Counted from the stretch's first letter, positions 27,579 to 40,337 are shown. The stretch is DNA of 64,000 bases from Daucus carota subsp. sativus (GCF_001625215.2 NC_030384.2:45976390-46040389); one strand, 5' to 3'. Translations and numbers: made by a program. Notes: a model not told the origin generated them from the sequence alone.

Positions 27579-28091
27579 CTGAGACTCGCCAAATGGTTTG
27601 TTGTCTTCAAAATGTTACTTGCATTATCTTTACATACATGTGGCAATAAAGTGGACGGCTTATGCGATGTTTCCTTCCACCTGTTTATGTACTATTGTTA
27701 ATGTCGTGGTGATAATATACTGATATTTGAATAAATTGACCTTTCCACGGATACTCTGATCTTAAATCGTAGTCTTTTTGGAATTTCTGACCAGTCTCGT
27801 GAATAAACACACTTGAAAACATGTTAAGATTATCAAGTAGAAAAACTTAACAACGATCCATGAACCTCAACCTCAATCCGTCTGATGCTTGCGACTGTAT
27901 AATTACAAGCCAAAAACAAACTAGTCTACAGGGATAGTTGAACCAAGGCGCGAATGAAATTTATACACAACTAATGCTGGACTACGAAGTACAGACAACA
28001 GAAAAACAGACTGCTGTTTCCATATAGAAGCCAGAAAATCTTTCCCTGCCAAATCAGCTCAAGCCTGAAGGGTTGATATGGCTTGTGTTTC
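27579..28091. other. Convergent 3' ends of RLPH2 copy C and GRF
   Basis: Two genes converge here, so the segment holds both 3' UTRs. Nothing else is recognised. Confidence 0.5.
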
Positions 28092-30185
28092 TCACGTAGA
28101 AGCACGCAGCTGGTGCAGAACACTCAGAGGCGATGAAGTAGAGCTTGATGATCTCAAGGCTTCTGCCAATGGTCCGCCCATCTGGTTTCCTCCCCATGTA
28201 GTTCCCCAGTGCAATTGGGATCCCTCTCTTTCACCATTTCCTTCTCCAGAGCCAGACTCTGCCTCTTCCCCGATACAAGGGAACAATTTTAGTGAAACAT
28301 CAGAAGTTGGTGTTTTTCCAGGAACTGATATTGACAGAGAGGTTCCGACACTGGCATTATGCATGGTATTTCTAGGCTCTTGAATTGCTCTAGGCCAATC
28401 GTCGAAGAAGTGGCGAAGAGTCTGGCTATCAGATTTATCAGCCTCAGATGAATCCATATTTGATAGACCTTTAGTTTCAGCTAAAGATTCAACTGACCTG
28501 CAACACACAAAGCGAACTCATGCTGAAATGATAACTCGAATAAATTTAACATCCGCTCACTTTAATTTAGAGATTGTCGAAAATAAAATTCCAAATGATT
28601 CCTTGTCCGAAAGTGTGATCTAAAAAGAGGGCCCTACTATTTGTCTACATTTCATTCTTTTGCCAGAAACCATGTTCAGCGGGCCATGCTGATTTTTCAT
28701 CAGCCTGAAGCACAATCTTACTTTGATAGATAGTATTATTATGGGACCCCAAGCTCCATGTTAATGTTATTCCTAAGATCATTAGATCGATAGCAAGTTG
28801 AGTTTCTCCCCTGTCGGGGGCAAGCATCTTTAAATGTTGTGCAAATTGCAAGTGATTCTACTAGCTGTTTCCCTTTCCTCTTTAAAGGAAACATGTGACA
28901 AGTAGAGACAAAAAGTGAAAGAATGGATACCTTTGGTTGAAATGGAGAACATCAGGGGAATTTGAAGGCCTGGATAGAGGGAAACTGGTGCTTCCACCGC
29001 CGATGAATGTCAGGGGCTCAGCTGACATTGGCGACATGGTATTCGACTTGAACAGACCTCTGTTACCGTTGTTATCAGTGGCGGAACCAGGAATAGCAGG
29101 ACTGGCATTAGGCTTAGCAGCAGGTTTGTGAGTGGGACTTTCCACGGGCTTTCTTGAACGGTTTCTACCACGGTGAACGTGGCGATCACAGTATTTGTGA
29201 CCAGCCACAGCGTCTTTCGAGCACCTCCATTTTTTCCCATCAGTCCTCCTGCATCTACCTGGTTCGGGATCCATAGCACTCTTTTCCCAAGATTGCATCC
29301 CTGGTTCCATAAACAAACTTCATTATCTATAGCCCTAATAGTTTTCATGTCAATGTTTATCAATTTAGCCTATGTGGATTTGTAAGTTCTTTGAAAAACT
29401 TTGTAGCTTCAAAGTTCATAGTTTTATTGCATTTGGCACTGAACTAGAAAAATGAGCCTTTTTTTTGGTACAACATTGATAAAATATATTGAATTTAAGT
29501 ATTTTATATACATCATTAGTCCAATCCTCTTTAGGAACTACCCATAATAACAAACTTGCAAAATGGCACCAAAATCACCAACTAAACTTGTGCCGTACAT
29601 AATAAACAAAACCAAACGTACCCAGTATATCCCGCTTAGAGCAGGGTCTGGCTCATCTAATGATAAGAATTGACAATATGTAGCAAGAGGAAACTTACAG
29701 GCAGGCGGGTATTGGTAATAAGGAGGAGAAGGTGAGGAGAGAATAAAGCTTTTGTTGGTGATGAGGAGGTGAATGAGTTGAGGAGGAATAGAAGCACCAT
29801 TTATGATATGCCTGAAGATCAAGGCCTGCAATTCAAGCTCCTTCCACTGCCCCATACTAAAGCAACTTCTTCCACCTCCCACTCCTTGTTTTCTCCCATA
29901 TTTATAACCTAAACCACAAACATCAATCACTCAACTTATTATATTAACAGAAAAGGGGTAGCAAGAAGCCAGGTTTATTGTATTACTTGATAGTGCAGTA
30001 GCAGAGGAAGGTGAATAAGTTGACAGTTTGGTGCAGGTGGGCTCATCAGCATCAGGTGCAAATAATGGAAGAGCTGAAGAATAGTGATGATGGTTTTGAG
30101 ATAGAAAGAGCCCTGCCAGCTTTGCTTCTTGGTCTGCCTCATCCTTCTTTAGCTGCTCTCTCCATTGATTCAGCTGCAGCTCCAT
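28092..30185 (-). CDS. GRF: Growth-regulating factor (QLQ-WRC transcription factor)
   Basis: GRFs are plant transcription factors that, with GIF co-activators, promote cell proliferation in leaves and other organs. Four exons, 30185-29987, 29908-29699, 29300-28931 and 28497-28092, keep frame and give 394 residues. The QLQ domain (about 82-117, [19 protein letters not shown]) binds GIF. The WRC domain (about 147-190) has the zinc-type spacing C153-x9-C163-x10-C174-x2-H177 and a basic nuclear signal (RGRNRSRK). The C-terminal half carries [11 protein letters not shown] (TQL-type) and [19 protein letters not shown], typical of the GRF1-4 group. A miR396-type site lies in the WRC coding sequence. 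The chosen start is the first in-frame ATG ([11 protein letters not shown]). Its place next to DUF662 fits the GRF3/GRF4 lineage; the exact subclade is inferred. Confidence 0.95.
29140..29160 (-). promoter_or_regulatory. miR396 target site in the GRF WRC exon
   Basis: On the coding strand the site begins CGTTCAAGAAAGC and ends CGTGGAA. It matches the canonical GRF/miR396 site except that the usual ...CCTGTGG reads ...CCCGTGG, adding one mismatch next to the position where GRF sites normally carry a bulge. Cleavage is expected but perhaps weaker. Confidence 0.85.
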
Positions 30186-32073
30186 GCCAATTGCCAAATA
30201 TCTAGAGATTTAGAACAAGAGGACTTTTGCTTAAGAGCAAGCTTTATCTAAAGAGAAAAGAATCAGAAAATGCAGACACATGTGTGAAGGCCTTTTTTTC
30301 ACTGGAGCTACAGGGTTTTACAGACTCGGTTTTGTGGCTAGGGACAGACCACTTAACAAACACAGAGAGTTTCATCGAGGTTAAGTAAAACATTACAGTA
30401 TTATACTTTAATTTTGTTATGGCAGTGTATTTTAAAATAAAAATAATAAACTCTGCTCCACATTCCATTCTGAATAAGTATCATATCCATTGCCATGGCC
30501 CATATGTAAGCAAGTAACCCTGGGTTCTTGTGTGATTGTACTTGTTGGTTGTTATACCTGAACGAAATTCTTTATTTACATAACTACCCAACAAGCTTTG
30601 AGTCTTGAGCTGTAGCTGCGGTCTTGGTACAATAAAACCTTGATTCCGATATGTTAATAATTTATGAGAAATTTATATTTAAACTATAAATTTTTTTAAT
30701 CTCAACATAAGAGTGATAATACATATTTAACATTTATTAACTAAAAGTTTTGATAAATTAATAAAATCTTGAATATTAGTACGATGGAGAGGTTACTGTA
30801 TACTCCTATTAGGCTAAAAATAAAGTGGTTGTAGAATAATGTGAATGAGCAGCGACTTTATGTTGTCAGTCTGAAATGGAATCTGAGATATCGGCAACTT
30901 CGATGCTTAAAAAACAATAAAGATCGCAGCAAAACGATATATTCTGTCTTTTTTTAGAAATGAGAACCAGTTTCTGCCCAAGCTCCTCCATTTGCTGTTA
31001 TATTCTGCAGAGCCAAAGCTATTTAGTTTTACTTGCCTCCTTGAGCCCCCAAAAACTAGTCTTAGTAATTCGGACAATATTAATTATTTATTTTCGATTT
31101 TTCGTCTCCGTTTCATTTTCAAATCAATAGGATTATTTTGTCAAAATGACTGAACTGTGATTATCCTAAATTATTTTTGTATAATTTTAAAACCCGAAAC
31201 ATATATTATTATAGTACTCTAATATGTTTGCATCTAGGAAATTGGTCTTTAACATGGGGCGGTGTGGTGTGTGTGTGAAAACGGTATTGACGCTGCGAAG
31301 ATATTCAGAATATAGTGTTCTGTCAGCTAGTGGATGAGTATTTGGAAATTTAGTTGGAAACCTGGGGTTTATTTATTGTGTTAGCTCTGTTGAATCTGAC
31401 TGACGTGATGTATCATTCGGATGCCACCCTACCAAAACTCCTTTTCCATTCTAAATCAAATGCACTCGCGTCAATATCATGTCGAATCCGAGATGCCTTA
31501 CCCGAAACAATTTAACCCGTTAAACAATGATTTTAGATTTGAGTTTATTGTGATTGAATTGTTTATTCAAAATTAATCCGAGACATAATAAGTCATTTTT
31601 TTATTGAATTCGGATTCAAGTGAAATTGTATCTATAACATAATTATAAAATATATATATATAATTTAAATTAGAAAAAATTATTTCATTTCATAAAAATT
31701 AACTTATTTGAATGAAAATATTTATTTATTTATTATTAAAATAAAATATTTATTAAAAAAATTTAAAATTATTCATGTATCAGGTTTGGATTGAATATAT
31801 ATTCAGACCCATAAAATTTCTAATCAAATCTTAATTAGATCAATTTTTCAACTCATACTCGTCAATCCCACTTGAACTCGAACGTAACTTGTCAGTCTCA
31901 ACTCATACAAAAAATAAAAACTGAAAATCATCTGGCATAAGTATTCGCATCAACATTTACAAATTACACAACAACGATGGCACCACACTCGTCCTCCGAT
32001 TGAGGATTTGAACTAAAAAATAAAATGAACAGTGAATGTATTTATTTAACACGTCATTCCGTGATAGAATGTA
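30186..32073. other. GRF upstream region
   Basis: Promoter and leader of GRF followed by AT-rich spacer. No second gene is supported on either strand. Confidence 0.45.
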
Positions 32074-32382
32074 CTCCCTCTGTCCCTCTCATTTCATTTC
32101 TTTACGGTTACTATTTTGGGATGTCCCTCTCATTTCTTTATATTAACATAAATAGTAAGTTTTTTTCATCATTACACCCACTATCTTCTCCCACTATCTC
32201 ATATTTAACAATAAAAACTACTATTACACCCACTACTTTCCTCCACTAGCTCAAATCTATTATTAAATATTGATGGGTCTCACCACTTTACCCACTTTTC
32301 ATCTAACTTTACTCATTTTTCATACATTGTCTTGGTCTCCGTGTCCCCCTCCAATGTAAACAATTGAGGGGGACGGAGGGAG
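32074..32382. mobile_element. Stowaway MITE, 309 bp
   Basis: TIR CTCCCTCTGTCCC on the left and GGGGACGGAGGGAG on the right, with TA on both sides. Same subfamily as the element at 63464, sharing words such as TTACACCCAC and CCACTATCTCA. Confidence 0.93.
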
Positions 32383-33512
32383 TAGCGGTATACTCGACCG
32401 GACACAGAGGTGAGAGAGTTGCGCAGTGCTGCAGAATATGGAGTTTTAGCATAAAGTTTAAAAAGTCGCAGAAGAGTTAAAACAGTAAGGAAGGGGGGCT
32501 GACTTGAGTCAGTTATATGTGTCAGAAAGGCCTGTTTATGAGGGACTCAGTCAGATGCATAATAAATACTTTATGCACCGCAACAAGAAAGCTCAGTCAG
32601 ATTAGACAGATGCTCGTTGAATGTTTTACCTATTCATTACTCGATTAATATGTCTCGACATCTTATAAGCACTCTTCTGTATTTACAAGAAATCATAAAT
32701 ATTGTGAGAGAGGCTGTACTGGTTCGTCCGTTCGTGCTCCAATAATAGTCATTCAAGTTCCCAGTTTTATCGGTGAGAGATCGTACTCGATTGACAGAAT
32801 TTTCTGGTACGATATTTTGTGAAATAACTGTAAATATATCCTTCGTCTTAAATTTATATATTATAATTTATTATACAATCTTTTCCTACTAAAATTTGAT
32901 TTCCAAGAACAATTTTTAACAGGTTAACGACATGATGGAATGTGCGCGAGTCGTTTGAATGTAAAATTATATGTATAATCATCAGAATAAAAACTGGTAA
33001 TGTGACTCTTATGAAATATTACGATTTTCACCTCTGTCGTCTAGAAAACTTGTTAATATAAAATATTATGATCTCCAAGTCTAACTTGTTCAACTATTTT
33101 TCACACCTCCTACCTCAACTATTTTTAATTATTTTTAATCATTTTATTTCATTTCATTTTTCCGACCAAACACAATAAAAACATTTTTGTTATCCATATT
33201 TTGAGTTTGATCCTAATAATTATTACTTTCTTTGTCTAATGTTTAATTCAGTTGTTCAGAGCAACTCTCGGTTGATTGATCAAAAATCTGTATCATTTGA
33301 TTTGAAGTATGAGAAAATTTATGTCTCTATTCAGTTGTCTAATTTGACCGTGGGTGTAACTAAGTTAATCAAAATTTAGTTGTAATGTATGTATATTAAT
33401 TATTATATAATTAATAAAATAAGGAAAAAGTTAAATTATATTTAGTTTAGTATATATTTTTTCTGTATTTGAAAAAGTTAGTTTTTGTTTTCGATTAAAA
33501 GATAACTAATTA
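32383..33512. other. Gene-free spacer
   Basis: AT-rich, no supported exon or transposon ends. Confidence 0.4.
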
Positions 33513-33886
33513 GAGCAAGTCCAAGAGTGCCTCAAATTGTTGTCCTAAGTTAAAATTTAAGGCATTTGATAAAAAAGACTGCTCCAACAATGTCCTAGTG
33601 ATGCCTTATATCACTAAGACAACTCCTTCAAGCCCTATTTTTGAGGCACTCTCTCCTTGCCCTATCCCATATTTTATAATAAATTTCTATCTACACCTTC
33701 TTTCTCTCTCTACTTTATATTATGTTTTAATGATGAAAGTGAACTTTTAATAATAAAATATTAAACAAATAGAGAAAATAAGGCACATTGTTGGAGTTGA
33801 AGTTGGTTGAATATGTCCTAAACTACTAGGACATAATTTTTTATATTATATTTAGGGCTTCAACTAGGACACTGTTGGACTTGCTC
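33513..33886. mobile_element. Tourist-like MITE (PIF/Harbinger), 374 bp
   Basis: TIRs GAGCAAGTCCAA on the left and TTGGACTTGCTC on the right, flanked on both sides by TTA, the 3-bp target of PIF/Harbinger elements. Interior AT-rich, no ORF. Confidence 0.85.
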
Positions 33887-34140
33887 TTAGAGTACCAAAT
33901 GCATGTGATTTTCAATATGTACAACACAGAAAAAGACGTTGGACTGAGGCCGAAGCCGTAGGTCCTTCCAAGCCCACTGTCGAAGCCCGCAATAATGGAT
34001 CTAGTTCGGCCCTGTACAATATTAAACTAGACCAACTCAAATTGTCTTCTTATTTTGTCCTAAGTTCCGATTGTGAAGGCCTTTTCTACAAACTTACAAC
34101 CGTTTAATCTGTACTTATCAATCCTGCTCAATTTACATGC

Positions 34141-35253
34141 GGGTTAATGCTCTATTTCGTCACTCTACTGGACCAAAACTTTCAGTTGGCCTACCGAGTC
34201 AAAAAAGTTTTCATTTACATAATAAAGTATTTAAAAACTTTCAATCACGAGATTAAGCATAAAAAATATTTCAGCGCCGTTAAGTATGTGTTTGACTTTA
34301 ACAGATTCCGTTAACTTTAACGGAATTGCATGGTTTCTCTGCTGCATTGCATGTTTTAACCCAGGAGAAAAACCAAGCAGTCCACTTGCTCAATAGATCC
34401 AGTAGTACCGAGGAAATCAAAGAAGCAGCCAAACCTGATGATGAATAGTTATGCTTCTTCTTTAGGATGGGCTTTTCTTTTGAATTGTATTAGTTTGCTT
34501 TTAATTTGGAAATTGCTGCTTGTGGCTACTGGGTTGTAACATCAACTCTATGCTATAGTAGGGATTGCTTCTAAACGGACATGTGATCAGTTTTAGTCTT
34601 TTAGATTTTATGCATGCCATGTTTTATTTCGCTACACAATGCTTTTCGTTGTAGGCTATTGTGAATTACACTCTACTCTGATTGACCTAGTTAGTTTTAA
34701 AAATTCCTTTTATCTATTTTTATAAATAATGAGTCGTCTAGATAGAAGTGGCATCATATCTTGCTGGTAGTCTCCTGGTTTGGGCTTCTGTTGCAGAATT
34801 AGTTCAATGGTTTTAGAAGGGTTATAATTTTCAATTTAGCAGTCTGTAAGTTGGCATTTGAAGTAAAATTTACATGATTTTATGGGTGAGGTTGCTTAGT
34901 TTTCCATTGGGTTGAAGCTAAATATTAAATCTCTTTCGGTGGATTCCAAATTCTTATCTCATTTGAATACTCATATTAACATGTTGTATTAATGTTTGAG
35001 TACTCACGAACACATTTGTCTTTGTCTTAACAGAGGCTTGTAAAGTTGTACTTCAGTCGGTAGGTGAACTAAAAATTTTGATCGAGTATAGTGATGAAAT
35101 AGAGAATTAATCCTTTAAAAACTTAACGGAGATTAACGGAGTGGCCTATTTGAAAGTTTTTAATGGTACAATTAGTTGACTGAAAACTTTTTTGACTCGG
35201 TAGGTCAACTGAAAATTTTTGTCTAGTACAGTGATGAAATAGAGCATTAACCC
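34141..35253. mobile_element. Long-TIR MULE, possible Pack-MULE, 1.11 kb
   Basis: The 9-bp direct repeat ATTTACATG lies at 34131-34139 and 35254-35262, diagnostic of Mutator-like elements. TIRs of more than 80 bp start GGGTTAATGCTCTATTTC at both ends and share CCTACCGAGTCAAAAAAG. The right TIR region is partly duplicated (from about 35040). Between the TIRs, 34345-35030 is less AT-rich, not repeat-like, and begins with an exon-like stretch, described separately. No transposase. Confidence 0.87.
34366..34449 (+). pseudogene. Candidate captured terminal exon inside the MULE
   Basis: After an acceptor-like TTTTAACCCAG, an open frame of 27 codons begins EKNQAVHLLNRSSSTEE and ends KPDDE before TAG. 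Charge pattern and splice context look like the last exon of a host gene, followed by a 3'-UTR-like tail of several hundred bases. I do not recognise the source gene. Confidence 0.4.
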
Positions 35254-35262
35254 ATTTACATG

Positions 35263-36170
35263 TCACACATTAATCGCATTCACATCAACACACGTCACGA
35301 ATAAATGCAATTTTGTCTTCTTGGGAAAAAAATATAGATGTCGATATCTCACAAGGAAAATCGCAGAAATTGATGGACCAACCAGATATATTATCTGTCC
35401 ATATATCCCAATATCCCATTACAATATTATTCGGTCACGCTTTGTTTGGTCAACTAACTCAGCTTCGGTAATCATGGTATCGATATTTAGAAACTGTAGT
35501 GGAAGAATTTTTAGGATAATAAAAGGATCATTCTCAAAAAAGATAATAAAAGGATAATGTTAAAATTATCATTAGTTTGATCAAAATACATCAATTTAAT
35601 ATTTATTATAAAATCTAATTTAATATTATCATTGATCTGAATCAATTTATTTATTTAAAATTTTAGATTTTTTATTAGTTTAATCAGCGATAATCGATTT
35701 ACTTGATACAAAATTTTAAACTAGTGATCAAATTAAATCACTTGCATGTAATGAGCAAAAGTTTGTTATGTCTGAATCAAACAAGCGATAATTTAATATA
35801 TATTTAAATGAATAATTCTATTCACAAAATACAACAAGAAAAAATACTTTTACATATTGCCTTGTTAAAAAATCATTTATATGTCGATGGCATCATTCCG
35901 AGTCTAGTTGCAATAACAAGAGAAACCGAATCAAAATATTATTCTCACAAAATAAAAATTGATAATAAACACCACGATCTGGTTATGATAATAAGATGAG
36001 TACATTGTTCTAACTAGATAAATAGAATGAAATTCGATTTTAATATTAAAGTCAAATGTATTATTTTACGGTCAATTATTTTAGTTTTGAATCTTCTAAA
36101 ATATTGATTTCGTTTATCTTTAATAGTTAAATTTTATTCCTTAAATTCAAATTTGTAAAACATACATATT
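35263..36170. other. Gene-free AT-rich spacer
   Basis: Only short ORFs without domains; no termini recognised. Confidence 0.4.
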
Positions 36171-36171
36171 T

Positions 36172-36362
36172 TATTTTTTTTGACAAAATGTATTCATTAA
36201 AACGCTAAAACATCTCATGGTGATGAAAAATAGGCCTATGACAGCCCCAACCCAACCACCAGGCCAGCGCCATGTCAGGCTGTTAGCGGTGAGCCAGAGA
36301 GGGTTTTCAGTGTGCTGGCGTATTTTACAGCAGAATATTGACAGCCTAGTTAGCATGATCAT
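36172..36362 (-). mobile_element. 3' fragment of an L1-type LINE
   Basis: On the minus strand the segment ends AATACATTTTGTCAAAAAAA, the usual 3' tail of plant L1 elements, after a GC-richer stretch. Strongly 5'-truncated; no domain left. Target duplication not resolved. Confidence 0.6.
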
Positions 36363-36703
36363 GTTTTAATAGGGATTAAAAACTACAAAGAATACTTGCG
36401 TTTGTGTTGTGTAGAAATGGGGACAACGATTTTCATTTGTTGAAAAGTAGGCATCTTTGGTGATATGCAGGGTTAAAGCATATCGTCAACAAAAATTTCT
36501 TGTTGAATAATTTTAATTTTAAATATTTGATTAATGTAAAAGAATATATACTATCATCCATTATGAAAAAACGTCTTATTCTAGAACTCCCTTCTCCAAA
36601 CACATTTTTACTGCAAATCCAAAATATATATTATTTTTCAAATAAAGGAAAAATATATATTATTAATATTCGACTTTAACCTGCTGTCATGTAAATAACA
36701 TTA

Positions 36704-37127
36704 GGCCAAAAATCCAACTGAAAGGTCCAAATTTGGACCATTTTCGGCCTAAATCTTCTCAACGGTAACCTAAATCTTGGTCCAAATTTAGGTCGGTGAA
36801 CAGTACCGGCTTAAATTTAGGCTGACACTATTCACCGGCCTAAATCTTTTTGGTAATATAATAGTAATAACCTTTTATCTTTTGTATATTTAATTAATTA
36901 ACTGAATTTATTGTGTTTGATATTAATATGTAATCTTATATTATTGTTAAAAGATTATAATAACAATATAAGGATAGTTAGAAGAATAAAATATTGATAT
37001 ATGAATTTGGACCAAAATTTAGGCCAAACTGTAGAATAGCAAAATGGTTTAAATAGTTTAAAAATGATTTGGTCTAAATTTGGATCAAGATTTAGGGCAA
37101 AAACTAGTTTCACAGTTAGAGATGGCC
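36704..37127. mobile_element. MITE with GGCC-start TIRs, about 424 bp
   Basis: Left end GGCCAAAAATCCAACTGAAA and reverse-complemented right end GGCCATCTCTAACTGTGAAA are inverted copies, and the interior repeats the words TTTAGG, TTGGACC and GGCCTAAAT in both orientations. Resembles Tourist-like MITEs, but the target duplication is not clean. Confidence 0.65.
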
Positions 37128-37440
37128 TGAAGTGAGGTTGTGATGGAATGAGATTAGAGCATAATGACTAATGAGGGAGCTTATGTGACGTTAATGTAAA
37201 TTTAATCATCCAATCCAATCCACCCAAGTCGGCGAAGTCACTCACCCACCCATGTGATAACTTTTGGACCTCAGCGCTGCCCTATCAGATTCTTGAGGCC
37301 CAGAATCAGGACCGTTGGATATAATACTTATTACTACAGTATTGAGGAAACTCAGAGTCATCTTTGAATGGGTCAAGCGCCACAAATTGTCCCCCAACGG
37401 CAACATATTCTCTTAACAAGCTTAAATTGAAAACAGTTTA
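37128..37440. other. Short gene-free spacer
   Basis: Nothing recognised between the MITE and the foldback element. Confidence 0.35.
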
Positions 37441-38178
37441 AATTCGGTTCTGATAAATTTTTGGTTTTTATTATTCATAATCAAGTTTTCAATCTTATTT
37501 TAAAAAATGCAATTTTCTCCAATTTTATTTTCAAAAATACTATTTTCTCTAAAATATTTTCAAAAATACGATGGTTGCATGCAACCATATATGCAACTGC
37601 AATTCCCAATTTCAAGTTCCAGTTTTCAAATGTCAATTTCGACCTCATCATTGAAATCCATATATAACTTACAGTTTTCACTTGCATTTAGTTGCACATG
37701 GGATTCATGCAACCTCATATGCAACTAAATGCAACTGAAAACTGTAAGTTACAACGGATGTATGGTGTGCCGGGCGAGGCCATTAGATTACAATAGAATC
37801 AACTGAATGCAACCTCATATGCAACTAAATGCAACTGAAAACTATAAGTTAGAACGGATGTATGGTGTGCCCTTGGCGGGGCATTACAATGAAATCAACT
37901 GAATGCAACCATATGCAACTTAATACAACCATATGCAACCATATATGCAACTACAATTCCTGATTTCAAATGTCATTTTTCGAAAATGACATTTGAAAAC
38001 TGAAACTTGAAATCAGGAATTCAGTTGCATATGCAACCACTGTATTTTTGGAAAATATTTTCAAAAAGATAGTATATTTGAAAGATTTCAGAGAAGGTAG
38101 TATTTTTGAAAATAAGATTGGAGAAAGTAGTATTTTTGAAAATAAGATTGAAAAAACAGTATACAAGGTAATTTCCCT
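37441..38178. mobile_element. Foldback element with 190-bp inverted arms
   Basis: The left arm (about 37489-37640) and the reverse complement of the right arm (about 37975-38160) share TTTTCAATCTTATTTT, repeated TTTTCAAAAATACTA words, GGTTGCAT and GTTTTCAAATGTCA(T/A)TTTCG. Between them a unit of about 95 bp (GCAACCTCATATGCAACTAA ... CGGATGTATGGTGTGCC) occurs twice, near 37709 and 37807. At 37970-38000 the right arm also contains its own perfect hairpin round TTTTTCGAAAAT. No ORF of note. MULE/foldback class is inferred. Confidence 0.7.
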
Positions 38179-38467
38179 AAATTCTTTATATAATTAATAA
38201 TTTTGATAATTTGTTACTCTCTTGTCCCTCTCATTTCTTAAAAAAAAAATTAAACTGTTTAACATGTATTTTAAAGTGCATATAAAATATAGGTTTATAT
38301 TTTTTTTTAAAGTTTTCTTGTTTGGATTAAAATTCAAACATTAAAATTTTATTCAAAAAATAAAAATATTATCAAATTATATTTTATGAAAACCTTAAAA
38401 TACGGCATGCAACTTTTTATTAATGTTTAATGCACAATTCTCTATGATATATCCCTTTATATATTAA

Positions 38468-40337
38468 CTAGTTAAAAAAGCCGCGCTTCGCTGCGGCGTT
38501 ACAAATTTTGATACGAATTAATATTATAATAACATAAAAATTATTCAGAGTCATCTTCTCGTTAAACATATCATTAATAAAAAAATATTATAATTAATAT
38601 AAAAATTTGTTTAAGTAGCCATCCTGTCAAACACAATACTTATAATAAAATTAGTTCGAACCTCCCTCTCGTCAAAGATAATATTAATCAATAATTATTA
38701 ACTTTATGATAAATTAAATATTATTATTTAGATCAAAATTAGTTTGAGCTCTCTTGTCAAACACAATACTAATAACAAAACATTATAATTTAGATATTAG
38801 TTTGAGTCGCCTTACTATCAAACACAATACTAATAAAAATTATTCTAATTATGATAAAATTAAGGATTATAACTGGATAAAAATTAATTTGAACCGTGGT
38901 ACCGTTTTAACAAAAAAAATATATTACTAAAATTATAAAACTAAATTGGAAATAAAAATTGTACGTATTACCTTATAAATCTTAATTATAAATTGTATCT
39001 TATCTATGATTATTATTTTAAATAAATATAATCCTATTCCTTTTGGCAATCTTAAATAAGAAAAAAATTGCATTGCCTTTAGAATTCGGAAAAAAAAAGG
39101 ATTATATTAATTTTTGGAATCTTTCAGCTTGATTTTTTAAATTATAATTATAATTGGATAAAAATTATTTTGAACTGTGGTACCGTTTTAACAAAAAAAT
39201 ATCATAACATTGAAAAAAAATATATTAGCCACTCTTAGGTCAAATATAATACTAATAGAAAATTTATTATTATTTAGATAAAAATTGGTTTGGGCCGCCT
39301 CCCGTGCCTGTCAAACAAAATACTAATCAAGAATCATTTACATTTTTATAAAATCAATATATGATTCCTATTTTATATATCCTATTTTTTTGTTAATTAT
39401 TTTTATTTTATGATTCCTATTTATTACTTAAAAATTATTATTCTTTTGTGGTTCTAATTTTTTTGCTATTAGTTTTTTTTAATGATTATTATCTTTACAA
39501 TCTTTATTTTCTATACGAAATTTTAAAAAAAGTTTATAAGACTAAATTGAAAATAAAATTTGTACGTATTACCTTACAAATCTTAAATATAAATTGTATT
39601 TTATCTATGTTTGTTAGTTTAAATAAATATAATCCTACTCTTTTTAGGATTCTTAAATAAGAAAAGAATTGTATTATTTTTAAAATCCAAAAAGAAAAGA
39701 ATTGTATTAACTTTTGAAATCCTACCTGATTTTTTAAATATAATCCTATTTGTTTTAGGATTATTACTAAATAAGAAAAAAATTATGTCATGTTTAGAAT
39801 TTAATAAGAAATACTAAATAAAAAGGAAAAGAATTGTATCATTTTTAGAATTCAATAAGAAAAGAATTGTATCACTTTTAGAATTCTTGAACCTGATTTT
39901 TTGAATTATAACTATATTTTTTCTCCTAAATTCAAGAAAAATCAGAAGACTGAATCGAGCAATTCTAGAGACGCCCGCATCCTCCTTTATATATATATAT
40001 ATTGATATATTGATTTTTAAAATCCAAAAAGAAAAGAATTGTATTAACTTTTGAAATCCTTGAACTTGATTTTTTAAATATAATCCTATTTGTTTTAGGA
40101 TTATTACTAAATAAGAAAAAAATTGTGTCATGTTTAGAATTTAATAAAAAATACTAAATAAAAAGGAAAGAATTGTATCATTTTTAGAATTCAATAAGAA
40201 AAAAATTGTATCACTTTTAGAATTCTTACCTGATTTTTTGAATTATAACTATATTTTCTCTCCGAAATTCAAGAAAAATCAGAAGACTGAATCGAGCAAT
40301 TCTAGAGACGCCCGCATCCTCCTTTATATATATATAT
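38468..40337 (-). mobile_element. Helitron-like element, minus orientation
   Basis: Read on the minus strand the 3' end is a GC-rich hairpin (arms GCCGC and GCGGC, 38480-38497), 8 nt, then CTAG at 38471-38468 followed by T, as Helitrons require. The far end is less certain: the TATATATATAAAGGAGGATG stretch at about 40320-40337 resembles plant Helitron 5' ends. The interior repeats AAACACAATACTAATA and similar words many times; no Rep/helicase frame is present, so it is non-autonomous. Confidence 0.6.
39681..40337. repeat. Direct duplication of a 320-bp unit
   Basis: Units 39681-40002 and 40018-40337 both start AAAATCCAAAAAGAAAAGAA and end in GAGACGCCCGCATCCTCC plus an AT run. They differ by a few indels and substitutions, so the duplication is young relative to the surrounding repeats. 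Confidence 0.88.

Noticed and set aside
29076-29094. CAGTGGCGGAACCAGGAAT inside the GRF exon, like a transposon end
   Set aside because: It lies in an unbroken coding frame (Pro-Gly-Ser-Ala-Thr-Asp) and has no partner terminus; chance similarity.
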